From positions 1-63,841 of the forward strand of contig CANRGE010000006.1 in assembly GCA_947630065.1 (NCBI GenBank): a stretch of DNA of 63,841 bases, given 5' to 3'. The position numbers were made by a program, and so were the translations under genes. This DNA is from an uncultured Clostridia bacterium (lineage in GTDB: Bacteria > Bacillota > Clostridia > TANB77 > CAG-508). Numbering within the stretch: position 1 is the stretch's first letter; the number at the start of each line of letters is the position of its first letter. The notes below the pieces were generated by a model. The model did no database searches and had not been told where the DNA came from. It saw only the letters and a list, made by a program, of their open reading frames with translations. This document shows positions 8,630-17,176 of this stretch, in pieces.

Positions 8630-9196
8630 ATGGAATATGAAAAAATAGAACAAACAGTAAAACAATTAATAACCGAAAAAAGATTTATACACTCTTTAGG
8701 AGTAGTAGAAAGAGCAGTTGAACTTGCAAAAGTCTATAACATAGATGAAGAAATTGTAAAAAAAGTTGCAATAGCACATGATGTAGCAAAACAAATGTCA
8801 AAAGAAGAATCATTAGAATATGCAAAACAACATAATATTCAATTTGATGAAATAGAATTAAACAATCCAGGAATTATGCATTCAAAAGTAGGAGCAGAAA
8901 TGTCAAAAGAAAAATTTGGATTTACACAGCAAATGGCAAATGCAATATTATATCATACAACTGGAAACGTAGATATGGACGATTTGGCAAAAATAATTTA
9001 TATAGCAGATAAAACAGAAAAAAATAGAACACATATAGATATAGAAAAAGCAGTTGAAATTGCCAAAAATAATTTAGATCAAGCTATTTTATACATAAGT
9101 AAAAATACATTACAATATAATTTAGAAAAAGGTGTGTTAATTCATCCAGACACAATATATTTAATAAATAAAATTATTTTAGAAGAAAATCAATAA
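8630..9196 (+). CDS. yqeK: YqeK-family HD hydrolase, 188 aa
   Basis: YqeK proteins are HD-domain metal enzymes that hydrolyse symmetric dinucleoside tetraphosphates (Ap4A to ADP); the gene is often near nadD and rsfS. The metal motifs are visible: H of RFIHSLGVVERA (about 20), the HD pair in AIAHDVAKQM (about 51), a histidine in GIMHSKVGAE, YHTTGNVDM and IYIADKTEKNR. Length is normal. RBS GAAAGGAATG. The DUF1934 gene follows 21 bases later, so they probably share a transcript. No nadD is present in the window. Confidence 0.88.
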   Translation: MEYEKIEQTVKQLITEKRFIHSLGVVERAVELAKVYNIDEEIVKKVAIAHDVAKQMSKEESLEYAKQHNIQFDEIELNNPGIMHSKVGAEMSKEKFGFTQQMANAILYHTTGNVDMDDLAKIIYIADKTEKNRTHIDIEKAVEIAKNNLDQAILYISKNTLQYNLEKGVLIHPDTIYLINKIILEENQ

Positions 9197-9217
9197 TAGA
9201 AAATAAGGAAATATAAA

Positions 9218-9610
9218 ATGAAGAAAAATATAAAACTACTAGCAAAACAAATTTATGAAGATAATATAGAAGAAAGTATAATAGAGACACAAGGAGAAGT
9301 AATAGACAATAATGACAAATTAGAACTTAAATTTGTAGAAGAAATAGAAAATCAAAAAATAGAATATGACATAATAGTTAAGAAAGAAAAAGTAATTTAT
9401 AGAAGAGCAGACACAATATTACTTTTAGAAAAGAATGTAAAAACAAAGTCAAAATACAAAACACCATACGGAAATATGGATTTAAGTCTTTTTCTAAAAG
9501 ATTTAACAATTATACAAAATGAAAATTTAGTTAATATTAAATTAAAATATGATATAGAATTTGAAAATATGAACAAATATGAAAGCATAATTGAATTAGT
9601 AATTAGATGA
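9218..9610 (+). CDS. DUF1934/YwiB-like beta-barrel protein, 130 aa
   Basis: A small cytoplasmic protein of the DUF1934 family (YwiB-like), a calycin-type beta barrel of unknown function. Support is the alternating strand pattern, the segment SKYKTPYGNMDLSLF (about residues 83-97; TPYG is typical of the family) and the C-terminal strand IKLKYDIEF...IIELVIR. Start follows AATAAGGAA. It lies 21 bases after yqeK. Confidence is moderate because the family is diverse. Confidence 0.7.
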   Translation: MKKNIKLLAKQIYEDNIEESIIETQGEVIDNNDKLELKFVEEIENQKIEYDIIVKKEKVIYRRADTILLLEKNVKTKSKYKTPYGNMDLSLFLKDLTIIQNENLVNIKLKYDIEFENMNKYESIIELVIR

Positions 9611-9715
9611 ATTTTCTACTTCAAAGTTTATTTAAACTAATTTAATCGTAGAGTTAAAAAAGATATTTACAATATCAAGTTTCGCAATCCATAATTGCAA
9701 GAATAGTTTCTTGAA

Positions 9716-9870
9716 CCAATAAAAATAATAAGATAAAAAACGAGTTCGACCCTGAGAAGCGACAGCGCCACAATTGCTTTTGCTGAGAATAGTGTGTCTC
9801 TTTATGTTTTAAAACCACGTTTACTAAAACGCCTTGGAGAACGGAATTTTTTATCTTATTATTTTATTGG
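9716..9870 (+). ncRNA. Structured element A, copy 1 (candidate ncRNA)
   Basis: A 155-base element with long inverted ends (CCAATAAAAATAATAAG / CTTATTATTTTATTGG). The central region contains ACGAGTTCGACCCTGAGAAG, CGACAGCGCCA and CGCCTTGGAGAACGGA. The second copy, at 59631-59775, keeps those central blocks nearly unchanged. Its outer arms have a different sequence that still pairs, and two internal stretches vary freely. Such covariation suggests a folded RNA more than a protein-coding or simple DNA element. I cannot match it to a named RNA family. The rest of 9611-9987 shows nothing else. Confidence 0.55.
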
Positions 9871-9987
9871 ATTATTAAATATAATTCTGCATTAACAAAT
9901 TCTTTAAAAAACCATACAAAAATATTGAAAAATCTAAACTAAGTTGATATAATAAACTAACCATAACAAAAATGGAGAGGATGTCAA

Positions 9988-10884
9988 ATGATTTTTAAAG
10001 ATTATTATAAAATACTTGGCTTAGAAACGAATAGAATTTCAGCAGAAGAAATAAAAAAAGCATATAGAGAAGAAGCAAAAAAATATCACCCAGATGTTAA
10101 TGCCGAAAATAAATATGCAGAAGATAGATTTAAAGATATAAATGAAGCATATAGAGTATTATCAAATCAAGCATCAAGAAGAAAGTATGATAGGATGTGG
10201 AATACTCATATAGGAAATAAAAAGAAAAAAGAAGAAAGTAAAGAAGAAAAAAGAACTTTAGATTCAATATTTACAGACTTCTTTAATATGTTTGTAGGAG
10301 ATATAGATAATAAAAAAGAGACGAAAAAACAAAACAAGAAGCCACAAATAAAAGGAGAAAATATAGAAACATCTATTAGTATATCGATAGAAGAAGGATT
10401 TTTTGGTGCTAACAAAAAAATATCTTTAAGAACAGTAGATGGAAAAATGAAAACATTTTCTATAAAAGTTCCACAAGGTATTAGAAATAACGAAAAAATA
10501 AGATTAATTGGGCAAGGAAAAGTAGGCGAAAATGGTGGAAAAAATGGAGATTTATTTATAAAAATACAAATAGAGCCAGACGAAAGATTTAAACTATCAG
10601 GCTTAGACTTAGTTACAGATTTATATTTAACACCATCAGAAGCAGCATTAGGAACAAGAGTTAATATAGTAGGAATAGATGATACTATAACAATGTATAT
10701 TCCAGCAGGAATAGGTAGTGGAGAAAAGGTAAAAATTGCTTCAAAAGGCTATAAAGATGGAAAAGGTGGAAGAGGAGATTTAGTAGCAATAATAAAAATA
10801 ATGGTACCAAAACAATTAACTCAAGAAGAAAAAGAATTATATGAAAAACTAGAAGAAATATCAAAATTTAATCCAAGAATATGA
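9988..10884 (+). CDS. DnaJ/CbpA-type co-chaperone without zinc finger, 298 aa
   Basis: A J-domain protein that would stimulate an Hsp70 (DnaK) ATPase and hand over substrates. The J domain (residues 3-68) carries the essential HPD at 34-36 (KKYHPDVN). After a charged linker (70-120) come two DnaJ C-terminal substrate-binding beta domains (about 125-285), with GEDI/GENI-type entry, KVPQGIRNNEKIRLIGQGK and YIPAGIGSGEKVKIASKG. The cysteine-rich zinc-finger domain of true DnaJ is absent, so it is a type II/CbpA-like protein. Start follows GGAGAGGATG. No dnaK or grpE is nearby. Repeat B follows directly. Confidence 0.9.
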   Translation: MIFKDYYKILGLETNRISAEEIKKAYREEAKKYHPDVNAENKYAEDRFKDINEAYRVLSNQASRRKYDRMWNTHIGNKKKKEESKEEKRTLDSIFTDFFNMFVGDIDNKKETKKQNKKPQIKGENIETSISISIEEGFFGANKKISLRTVDGKMKTFSIKVPQGIRNNEKIRLIGQGKVGENGGKNGDLFIKIQIEPDERFKLSGLDLVTDLYLTPSEAALGTRVNIVGIDDTITMYIPAGIGSGEKVKIASKGYKDGKGGRGDLVAIIKIMVPKQLTQEEKELYEKLEEISKFNPRI

Positions 10885-10897
10885 ATAAATGTAAATC

Positions 10898-11074
10898 AAT
10901 TTTTTATATAATAGGAAAGTTCTACTTTCCTATTATATAAAAAAATAACATTGCACAGAAAATTTACTTTGTAAATTTTCGCGTCAACAAATCTTTACGC
11001 TTCTTTGAGACCTTGAATTTATATAGCAAACTTTAAGATGCAGAAAAAAAGGTCTCACGAAGCGAGATTTGTTC
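10898..11074 (+). repeat. Dispersed repeat B, full copy left of the VirD4 cassette
   Basis: About 177 bases with two hairpins. The first is a perfect palindrome, ATATAATAGGAAAGT-TCT-ACTTTCCTATTATAT; the second is formed by AACAAATCTTTACGCTTC and its imperfect complement ending GCGAGATTTGTT. A nearly identical copy in the same orientation lies at 14099-14274, so the two bracket the three genes between. The first hairpin probably also terminates dnaJ-like transcription. No ORF inside. Confidence 0.9.
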
Positions 11075-11144
11075 TTTTATTATTACGATATTAATATATA
11101 TGATTATTTAGCATTGAATGTTGACATAAATTAGCAATAAATGG

Positions 11145-11173
11145 TTGACATTACATGGAAATTATATTATAAT
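11145..11173 (+). promoter_or_regulatory. Consensus sigma-A promoter of the VirD4 cassette
   Basis: Perfect TTGACA (11145-11150) and perfect TATAAT (11168-11173) with a 17-base spacer. A second TTGACA lies at 11121-11126. Placed about 70 bases before the first gene of the cassette, this should be a strong vegetative promoter. Confidence 0.85.
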
Positions 11174-11243
11174 ATTATTTAGTAGGTTAAAACAAATGAA
11201 GAAGTTATTGCATCATAGAAAATCTAGAAGCGGGGTGTAATAT

Positions 11244-11765
11244 ATGGAAAGCTTACAAGGTAGGCATTTTAGTATAACAGATCCAAAAGATGTAAATACA
11301 GTAATATATAGAGTAAATAAAACAGAAAAAGAATATTTAAAAGATTCTCCAAAGTATACTGTGGAAAGATTGGATTATTTAGAAGAATTAAATGGAGATT
11401 TAAAAAAGAAAACATTTTTTGTTGATAATCCATCACCAGATGGCGAACAACTTGTTATATTATCATTTGGTAAAGAAAGAGTTGTTATTAATTCTGGAAT
11501 TATGGAAGATGATAGGCTTCGTATTTCAAAAAAACCTATGCCTATTAAATTTGATGCTCTATATTCAGAAAAAGATTATGCATATAGGGAATTTAAATAT
11601 ACACCAAATTTAAAAAGACCTATTTCCATTATAGATGCAGAAACAACAGAAGAAATAAAACCAATATTATATATTGATGAAGAAACAAATGAAGTAAAAG
11701 GAAAGTGTAAATTAAAACCATATAAATCTTATTTTGCGTTTGAAATAAGAGAAGAAGATATTTAA
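11244..11765 (+). CDS. Hypothetical protein of the VirD4 cassette, 173 aa
   Basis: Not recognised. It is a soluble, mainly beta-strand protein (for example EQLVILSFGKERVVINSG) with no signal peptide, no membrane segment and no clear catalytic motif. It is the first gene after a consensus promoter, 10 bases before the next small gene and within the same transcript as the VirD4-like ATPase, so a role connected with that ATPase is the simplest guess. The ribosome site GCGGGGTG is unusual but well placed. Confidence 0.65.
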   Translation: MESLQGRHFSITDPKDVNTVIYRVNKTEKEYLKDSPKYTVERLDYLEELNGDLKKKTFFVDNPSPDGEQLVILSFGKERVVINSGIMEDDRLRISKKPMPIKFDALYSEKDYAYREFKYTPNLKRPISIIDAETTEEIKPILYIDEETNEVKGKCKLKPYKSYFAFEIREEDI

Positions 11766-11775
11766 GGAGGAAAAA

Positions 11776-12039
11776 ATGGGACGTTCAAATGAAAATCCAA
11801 AGAAAATAGTTGTGACAGGAGGACAAATATATAGCAAAGATGAAAAGACAAATTCATTAGTAATGCCACCTGAAAAAAGTACAAAATATGAAATAGTAAA
11901 TAAAGATAAAGAATATGACGAAAAAGATTTTGTAGTAATTAAATTAGGAGCATATAAATGCGAAAAAGATGAAAATGGAAAAAGAGTTAATATTAAATAC
12001 TTAGGAAACAATAAAAAACAAGAAGTTGAAAGAGACTAA
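11776..12039 (+). CDS. Small hypothetical protein of the VirD4 cassette, 87 aa
   Basis: A small charged soluble protein of unknown family, beginning MGRSNENPKKIVVTGGQIYS. It contains many lysines and glutamates and no membrane segment. TTAAGGAGGAA precedes the ATG by 6 bases. It sits between the 173-aa protein and the coupling ATPase with gaps of 10 and 24 bases, so all three are probably co-transcribed and co-expressed. Confidence 0.65.
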   Translation: MGRSNENPKKIVVTGGQIYSKDEKTNSLVMPPEKSTKYEIVNKDKEYDEKDFVVIKLGAYKCEKDENGKRVNIKYLGNNKKQEVERD

Positions 12040-12063
12040 CACTTAAGAAAAGGTGGGATTTGT

Positions 12064-14063
12064 ATGAACTACAAATTACAAGGAGCAATTAGAAGAACAA
12101 AAAAATATTTTATATTATATTTAATACTATGGTTAGTTATAGCCATAGTATTTGTCATGCCTATAGCATATTGTACACAAATTGCAAGTGCTAGTGGTAC
12201 TTTTAATTTAACAGTATTTTTTGAACACATAACAGAAGCTGTTACCTCATTAGGAAAAACAATTTCGGAATTTCCGACATATGTTGGAACGTACTTTAGT
12301 GTGCTATGGAAAGTTACAATACTATATATTTTAGCACTAATAATAGGAATGATAAAAGCAAGACCAAAAAATGAATTTACAGATATAGAACATGGTTCAA
12401 GTGATTGGAGCAAAAATGGTGAGCAATATAGAATATTAAGTAATAAAAATGGTATTATATTAGCACAAGATAACTACTTACCAGTAGATAAAAGAGGAAA
12501 TGTAAACGTACTTGTAGTAGGACGGTTCGGGTTCTGGTAAATCGGCATCATATTCAATACCAAATGCATGTCAAATGTTAGGATCATATGTATTTACAGA
12601 TCCAAAAGGTGAATTATATGATACAACAGCAGGATACTTAAAAGAACACGGATATGAAATAAAAGTATTAAATTTGGTAAATCCTCGGAAACAGTGATGG
12701 ATATAATCCATTAATGCACATATCAAATGAATTAGATGTAGATGTTATAGCAAATACAATAGTAAAAGGACAAAAAACAGAAGGTTCAGACCCATATTGG
12801 GATGACATGGCAGAAATGTTATTAAAGGCATTAATATACTACTTAATAGCAAGAAGACCAGAAGCAGAACAAAACTTAGCAAGTTGTTCAGAACTTGTTA
12901 GAGCAGCAAATGCAAATGGTGGAAGTAACTTACTTACAGAATTAATGAATCAATTACCATATGACCATCCAGCAAGAATGAATTATAAATCAATTGAAAT
13001 AGCTCCAGAAAAAACATATGGTTCTATATTATCTTCATTACAATCAAAATTAGGAAAATTTGATTCAAAAGAAATAGCAGAGTTAACCTCTACGGATACA
13101 ATAGATTTCAAAGAAATAGGAAGTAAAAAAACAGCAGTGTATGTTATATCATCAGATACTCATACAGCATATGACTTCTTATTAACAATATTCTTCTCGC
13201 AAATGATACAACAAATGTATGATTTTGCAGATAAAAATGGAGGAAAATTGCCAGTACCAACATATTTTATATTAGATGAGTTTGCTAATATAGGAAGAGT
13301 ACCAGACTTCGATAAAAAAATATCAACAAGTAGAAGTAGAAAAATATCATTTAGCGTTATACTTCAAAATTTAGACCAATTAGAAGCAGTATATGAAAAA
13401 TCATATGAAACAATAATTGGTAACTGTGATACACATGTATTCTTAGGAAGTAACTCTCAAAAAACAGTAGAATATTTTTCTAAAGCATTAGGGGAAAAAA
13501 CAATAGAAAGAGAAAGCATATCTGTAAATAAAGATAAACATAACTGGAGACAAGGAAAAAGTGTATCAGATCAAGTAATGGCAAGAGCACTTATGACACC
13601 TGATGAATTAAGAAGAATGGATAACGATGATTGTATAATATATGAAAAAGGACTAAAACCAATAAAAGCGAAAAAATTCTATTATTTCCAAACAAATATG
13701 GCAAGAAAATTAGAAAAAGTTAGAATAAGCCATAATGAACCAAGAGATTTAGACAGAGGAGAATGGAGAAAATACAACCCATATAATCCATATGTACCAG
13801 AAGAAGAAAAATCAAAACAAATAAATGATTTAAAAGTAGAATCTTTAGACGATTTATTTGAAGACACACCAACTGAAAATAAAGAAGAAAAAGCAGAGAT
13901 TCAACCAAAAGATGATGTTTTTACAAATATAGAAGTTGAAAAAGAAGAATCTCCAATGCTACCACAAGTAGATAGTACACTAGATGATGAATTAGACGAT
14001 GATTTACAAAAAGAATTAGAAGCAAAATTTGACGAATTATTTGGACCTTTCGAAGAAGAATAA
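12064..14063 (+). CDS. VirD4/TraG-like type IV coupling ATPase, split by two CGG +1 sites
   Basis: VirD4-type proteins are membrane hexameric ATPases that bring substrates to type IV secretion or conjugation machinery. Two N-terminal membrane segments (about residues 17-38 and 76-98) are followed by a cytoplasmic motor domain. Frame 0 stops at 12540, before the motor. Skipping the C of CGG at 12523-12525 gives VLVVGGSGSGKSASYSIPN, a complete Walker A. Skipping the C of CGG at 12686-12688 gives LVNPGNSDGYNPLM, the conserved NP..S..YNP block, and joins the remaining 449-aa frame. That frame carries Walker B (FILDEFANIG, about 400) and the FSVILQNLDQLE segment. The total is 665 aa, normal for the family, with an acidic tail. 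No other type IV secretion gene, relaxase or VirB4 is in the window. The family call is firm; continuous expression depends on frameshifting. Confidence 0.88.
12523..12525 (+). other. In-frame CGG, inferred +1 frameshift site 1 (VirD4-like)
   Basis: Frame 0 reads GTA GGA CGG TTC GGG TTC TGG TAA. Skipping the C gives GGA GGT TCG GGT TCT GGT AAA TCG, exactly a Walker A loop (GGSGSGKS). The site therefore falls inside the most conserved motif of the ATPase. Confidence 0.75.
12686..12688 (+). other. In-frame CGG, inferred +1 frameshift site 2 (VirD4-like)
   Basis: In the frame entered after site 1, the codons are AAT CCT CGG AAA CAG TGA. Skipping the C gives AAT CCT GGA AAC AGT GAT GGA TAT AAT, restoring the family block N-P-x-x-S-D-G-Y-N-P. 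A second shift by the same rule in one gene is hard to explain by chance decay. Confidence 0.75.
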
Positions 14064-14073
14064 ATTAATAAGA

Positions 14074-14106
14074 GACTCTCTATCAGTACAGATAGGGAGT
14101 TTTTTA
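14074..14106 (+). terminator. Terminator of the VirD4 cassette
   Basis: CTCTCTATC-AGTACA-GATAGGGAG followed by six T residues, 12 bases after the stop codon. The T tract runs directly into the next copy of repeat B. Confidence 0.9.
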
Positions 14107-14274
14107 TATAATAGGAAAGTTCTACTTTCCTATTATATAAAAAAATAACATTGCACAGAAAATTTACTTTGTAAATTTTCGCGTCAACAAATCTTTACGC
14201 TTCTTTGAGACCTTGAATTTAGATAGCAAACTTTAAGATGTAGAGAAAAGGTCTCGCGAAGCGAGATTTGTTCC
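14099..14274 (+). repeat. Dispersed repeat B, full copy right of the VirD4 cassette
   Basis: Same orientation and nearly the same sequence as 10898-11074, with the palindrome ATATAATAGGAAAGT / ACTTTCCTATTATAT and the second hairpin ending CGCGAAGCGAGATTTGTTC. Together the two copies form direct repeats around a 3.0-kb segment. The remaining 14275-14448 holds the leader of the next gene. Confidence 0.9.
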
Positions 14275-14320
14275 ATGAGAAGGATGAATGATTTTGTTAT
14301 ATATAATCAGTCATTGTCAC

Positions 14321-14343
14321 AGAAATGTAACATAAATGTATAA
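14321..14343 (+). promoter_or_regulatory. Shared upstream motif, copy before cohesin gene 1
   Basis: GAAATGTAACATAAATGTAT resembles the motifs at 20795-20822 and 35965-35994 before the two giant genes (core AAATGTAAyATAAA). It may be a shared promoter or activator site for the dockerin and cohesin genes. This copy is the most divergent of the three. Confidence 0.35.
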
Positions 14344-14448
14344 TTAAAAATATTGTAAGAAAATAAGAAAAATGGTAGAATAAAATAGAAAAGATATAAA
14401 TAAGAAACATAATATTTAAAAAACAGATGAAGAGAGGAGAAAAAACAA

Positions 14449-15315
14449 ATGAGGATAAATAAAAAATTATGTATAATAATGTTATTAGTAGTTTCTATAA
14501 TATTAAGTTTTTGCATAAATGTTTATGCAGAAGACGAGAAAGGTACGGTAACATTAAAGGATTTAGGAAGTGGAACATATAAAGTAGGAGACGAAATAAA
14601 AATAAGTGTTTCACTAGATGTCACAGGATTTGATGGAGTAATAGAATTTCTAGCAAAAGTAGAATACGATAAAAATGTATTAGAATATGTGGAAGTACTT
14701 CCAGGCAATGGTTGGAGAGTAATCGATGCTAATGATCAAATATACGTTGAAAGACCAAACATGGATGATAGCAAAGGAGTAGTTGGAACATTAGTATTTA
14801 AAGTAAAAGCAGCAGCTAACACAACTACAATAAAAGTTGCAGATATAGATTCATCTGGAAATAGTGGATCAATACTTTGGGTTATGGAAAATGTTAGTGA
14901 TGCAAGCATAACTATAGGACCATTATTACCAGCAGATGCAGAAACTCAAGAAAATTCAAATAATAATCAACAAACACCAGGAACCACAACACCAGATAAC
15001 AACAATACACAAACACCAGCAACAGACAGTGGAACTACAACACCAGACAATAACAATGCACAAACACAACAACCTAGTGATAATCAACAAGCACAAAACA
15101 ATAACCAAAACAATAACAAAAATACACAAGGAAATAACACAAATGCTACTAATAAAACGAATAATACAAATACTACAAAAAAAGATATAACTACATCAAA
15201 CACTAAAATACCTAAAACAGGATATGTAAATATAGGAATTGGCTTAGTTGCGATTGGAGTTATTGCTGTAGTTATACTTTTTATAAGATATAAAAAAATG
15301 GAAAAAGAAATATAG
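14449..15315 (+). CDS. Sortase-anchored cohesin protein, 288 aa
   Basis: A wall-anchored receptor for dockerin-bearing proteins. A signal peptide spans residues 1-27 (ending VYAEDE). A cohesin-like beta-sandwich follows at about 30-165: GTYKVGDEIKISVSLDVTGFDG, VEYDKNVLEYVEV and VVGTLVFKVKAAA show the jelly-roll strand pattern of type I/II cohesins. A long Asn/Gln/Thr/Pro-rich linker (170-250) would reach through the wall. The sorting signal IPKTG (254-258), a hydrophobic segment and the basic tail RYKKMEKEI complete it. RBS AGAGAGGAG. There is one cohesin only, so it binds one partner. The dockerin giants 6 and 21 kb downstream are the likely ligands. Sortase is not in the window. Confidence 0.85.
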   Translation: MRINKKLCIIMLLVVSIILSFCINVYAEDEKGTVTLKDLGSGTYKVGDEIKISVSLDVTGFDGVIEFLAKVEYDKNVLEYVEVLPGNGWRVIDANDQIYVERPNMDDSKGVVGTLVFKVKAAANTTTIKVADIDSSGNSGSILWVMENVSDASITIGPLLPADAETQENSNNNQQTPGTTTPDNNNTQTPATDSGTTTPDNNNAQTQQPSDNQQAQNNNQNNNKNTQGNNTNATNKTNNTNTTKKDITTSNTKIPKTGYVNIGIGLVAIGVIAVVILFIRYKKMEKEI

Positions 15316-15322
15316 CAAATAA

Positions 15323-15362
15323 CAAGGATAGTAAATTTTATGAAGATGCTATCCTTTTAAAA
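15323..15362 (+). terminator. Terminator after cohesin gene 1
   Basis: AAGGATAG and CTATCCTT pair across a 19-base loop and are followed by TTAAAAAA. The T run is short, so some readthrough into the next gene is possible. Confidence 0.6.
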
Positions 15363-15429
15363 AAAGAAGATACTGTTCTTATAAAATTAGAAAAAATAAT
15401 AAAATTTTAAATACGAAAGGAAAATAGTC

Positions 15430-17001
15430 ATGAGAACAACAAAAGAAATTTTAGTGATAATATTAACGATATTACTTATATTATCTCAAAGTATAAGTAT
15501 ATATGCAAAAGGAGATGCTAGAGCAACAGTAACATTACAGCTAGAGAATCCTAAAGTAGGGGACAAATTTGTTGAAGGTGATGAAATAATTGTAGCAATA
15601 AAAGTTGATGTAGAAAATATGCTCGGAATAACAGCATTCAATGCAGGAACAATTAGTTATGATAATGACTTAATGATAGTTGAAAAAATCATAGTATTAG
15701 AAGGATGGCAAGAAGAACAACCAGGGAGAAATGATATAGTGTATATAGCAAGAAAGAATTTTTCTGATGATGTTCCAAGTGGAAGTATAATAGCAAAAAT
15801 AAAATTTAAAGTATTAAAAGAATTTAAACAAACAGATATGTCATTAAAAATAATAGATCTATCAGATAGTACACCTAAGAGTGTATTAAGTATATTAGAT
15901 GAATGTAACGAACCAGAATTAACAATTAAACCACAACCACCAACACAACCACCAGTAGAAACTCCACAAACATTAAATTATAAAGTAGAATATTACAAAC
16001 AAAATGCAGATAAAAGTGGGTATACTTTAGCAGAAGAACAAAACTTAACAGGAACAGAAGGACAAACAGTTACAGCACAAACGAAATCATATAGTGGATA
16101 TACACTAAATTCACAAAAATCAAATATATCAGGGCAATTAGTAAAAGGACAAAGTTTAGTATTAAAATTATATTATGATATAATAGATGTAATACCTAAT
16201 ACACCACAAACATTAAATTATAAAGTAGAACATTATAAACAAAAAGAAGATAAAAGCGGATATGATTTAGCAGAAGAACAAACCTTAACAGGAACAGAAG
16301 GACAAACAGTTACAGCACAAGCAAAAGCATATAGCGGATATACACTAAATTCACAAACGTCAAATATATCAGGAAAATTAGTAAAAGGACAAGATTTAGT
16401 ATTAAAGTTATATTATGATTTAAGTAATGGAAAAACTGTAAAATATAGAGTGGAATATTATAAACAAAACACTGAAAAAACAGCATATGATTTAGCAGAA
16501 GTAACAGAATTAACAGGGGTAGAAGGACAAACTGTTGTAGCAGAAAACAAACAATATGAAGGATATGTGGAAAATACTGGAATTTCAACAAAATCAGGAA
16601 CATTAGTTGACGGACAAGAATTAGTATTAAAAGTTTATTATGACTATGGTACTTTATCAGAAGTAACTAAATATAAAGTAACATTTAAAGACGGAAATAA
16701 TGTATTAAAAGTAGAAGAAGTAGAAAAAGGAAAATCAGCAACAGCTCCAACAATTACTAAAGCAGGGTATACATTATCTTGGGATAAAAGTTTTAATAAT
16801 GTAACATCAGATATAACTGTAAATGCAGTATGGACAAAGAATCAAGTTCAAAATAGCAATAATAACAATAATAATAGTAATAATCAAGTAAAATTACCAC
16901 AAACTGGAGATGTAGGGATAACTATTATAGCAGTAATATCTGGGATAACTATATTAGGAGGAATATACTTATTTAAATATAGAAAAATGAAAGAATTTTA
17001 A
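15430..17001 (+). CDS. LPQTG-anchored cohesin protein with MucBP-like repeats, 523 aa
   Basis: A second wall-anchored cohesin. Signal peptide 1-27 (ending IYAKGD). Cohesin-like domain about 31-172: GDKFVEGDEIIVAIKVDVENM, AGTISYDNDLMIVEKI and IIAKIKFKVLKEF match the strands of the first cohesin protein. Then come three MucBP-like repeats of about 78 residues (from about 180, 260 and 337), each with KVE(Y/H)YKQ, a tyrosine-D/LAE segment, GxEGQTV, GY and KLYYD or KVYYD. A shorter Flg_new/Listeria-Bacteroides-type repeat follows (about 412-470). The C-terminus has LPQTG (489-493), a membrane segment and FKYRKMKEF. The repeats act as a stalk lifting the cohesin from the surface. RBS GAAAGGAAAA. 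The gene is 114 bases after the first cohesin gene. Confidence 0.87.
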   Translation: MRTTKEILVIILTILLILSQSISIYAKGDARATVTLQLENPKVGDKFVEGDEIIVAIKVDVENMLGITAFNAGTISYDNDLMIVEKIIVLEGWQEEQPGRNDIVYIARKNFSDDVPSGSIIAKIKFKVLKEFKQTDMSLKIIDLSDSTPKSVLSILDECNEPELTIKPQPPTQPPVETPQTLNYKVEYYKQNADKSGYTLAEEQNLTGTEGQTVTAQTKSYSGYTLNSQKSNISGQLVKGQSLVLKLYYDIIDVIPNTPQTLNYKVEHYKQKEDKSGYDLAEEQTLTGTEGQTVTAQAKAYSGYTLNSQTSNISGKLVKGQDLVLKLYYDLSNGKTVKYRVEYYKQNTEKTAYDLAEVTELTGVEGQTVVAENKQYEGYVENTGISTKSGTLVDGQELVLKVYYDYGTLSEVTKYKVTFKDGNNVLKVEEVEKGKSATAPTITKAGYTLSWDKSFNNVTSDITVNAVWTKNQVQNSNNNNNNSNNQVKLPQTGDVGITIIAVISGITILGGIYLFKYRKMKEF

Positions 17002-17005
17002 AATA

Positions 17006-17056
17006 CATAAATAAAAGCGGTAATAAACATAAGATTTATTACCGCTTTTATTTATG
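17006..17056 (+). terminator. Strong terminator after cohesin gene 2
   Basis: ATAAATAAAAGCGGTAATAA pairs with its complement ending CGCTTTTATTTAT around a short loop. The very long, nearly perfect stem works in both directions and closes the two-gene cohesin block. Confidence 0.9.
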
Positions 17057-17103
17057 TAAGTAATACATTAATCTTAAAATCATATAAATTTATACATAGT
17101 TTA

Positions 17104-17132
17104 TTGACAATAAATATGAGTAAATATAAAAT
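17104..17132 (+). promoter_or_regulatory. Promoter of the first glycine-rich protein
   Basis: TTGACA at 17104-17109 and TAAAAT at 17127-17132 with a 17-base spacer. The same arrangement, with nearly identical surroundings, is repeated before the paralogue at 18929-18957. Confidence 0.7.
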
Positions 17133-17176
17133 TAATATGAAAAATAAATGTTATATAACGAAAGGGAAAGATAAAT

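Noticed and set aside
10898..11074. Repeat B as an insertion sequence
   Set aside because: It is under 180 bases, has no transposase ORF and shows no clear target duplication. It is better described as a REP/MITE-like hairpin element.
14449..17001. A cellulosome scaffoldin
   Set aside because: Each anchored protein has only one cohesin-like domain and no carbohydrate-binding module, and there are no glycoside hydrolases in the window.
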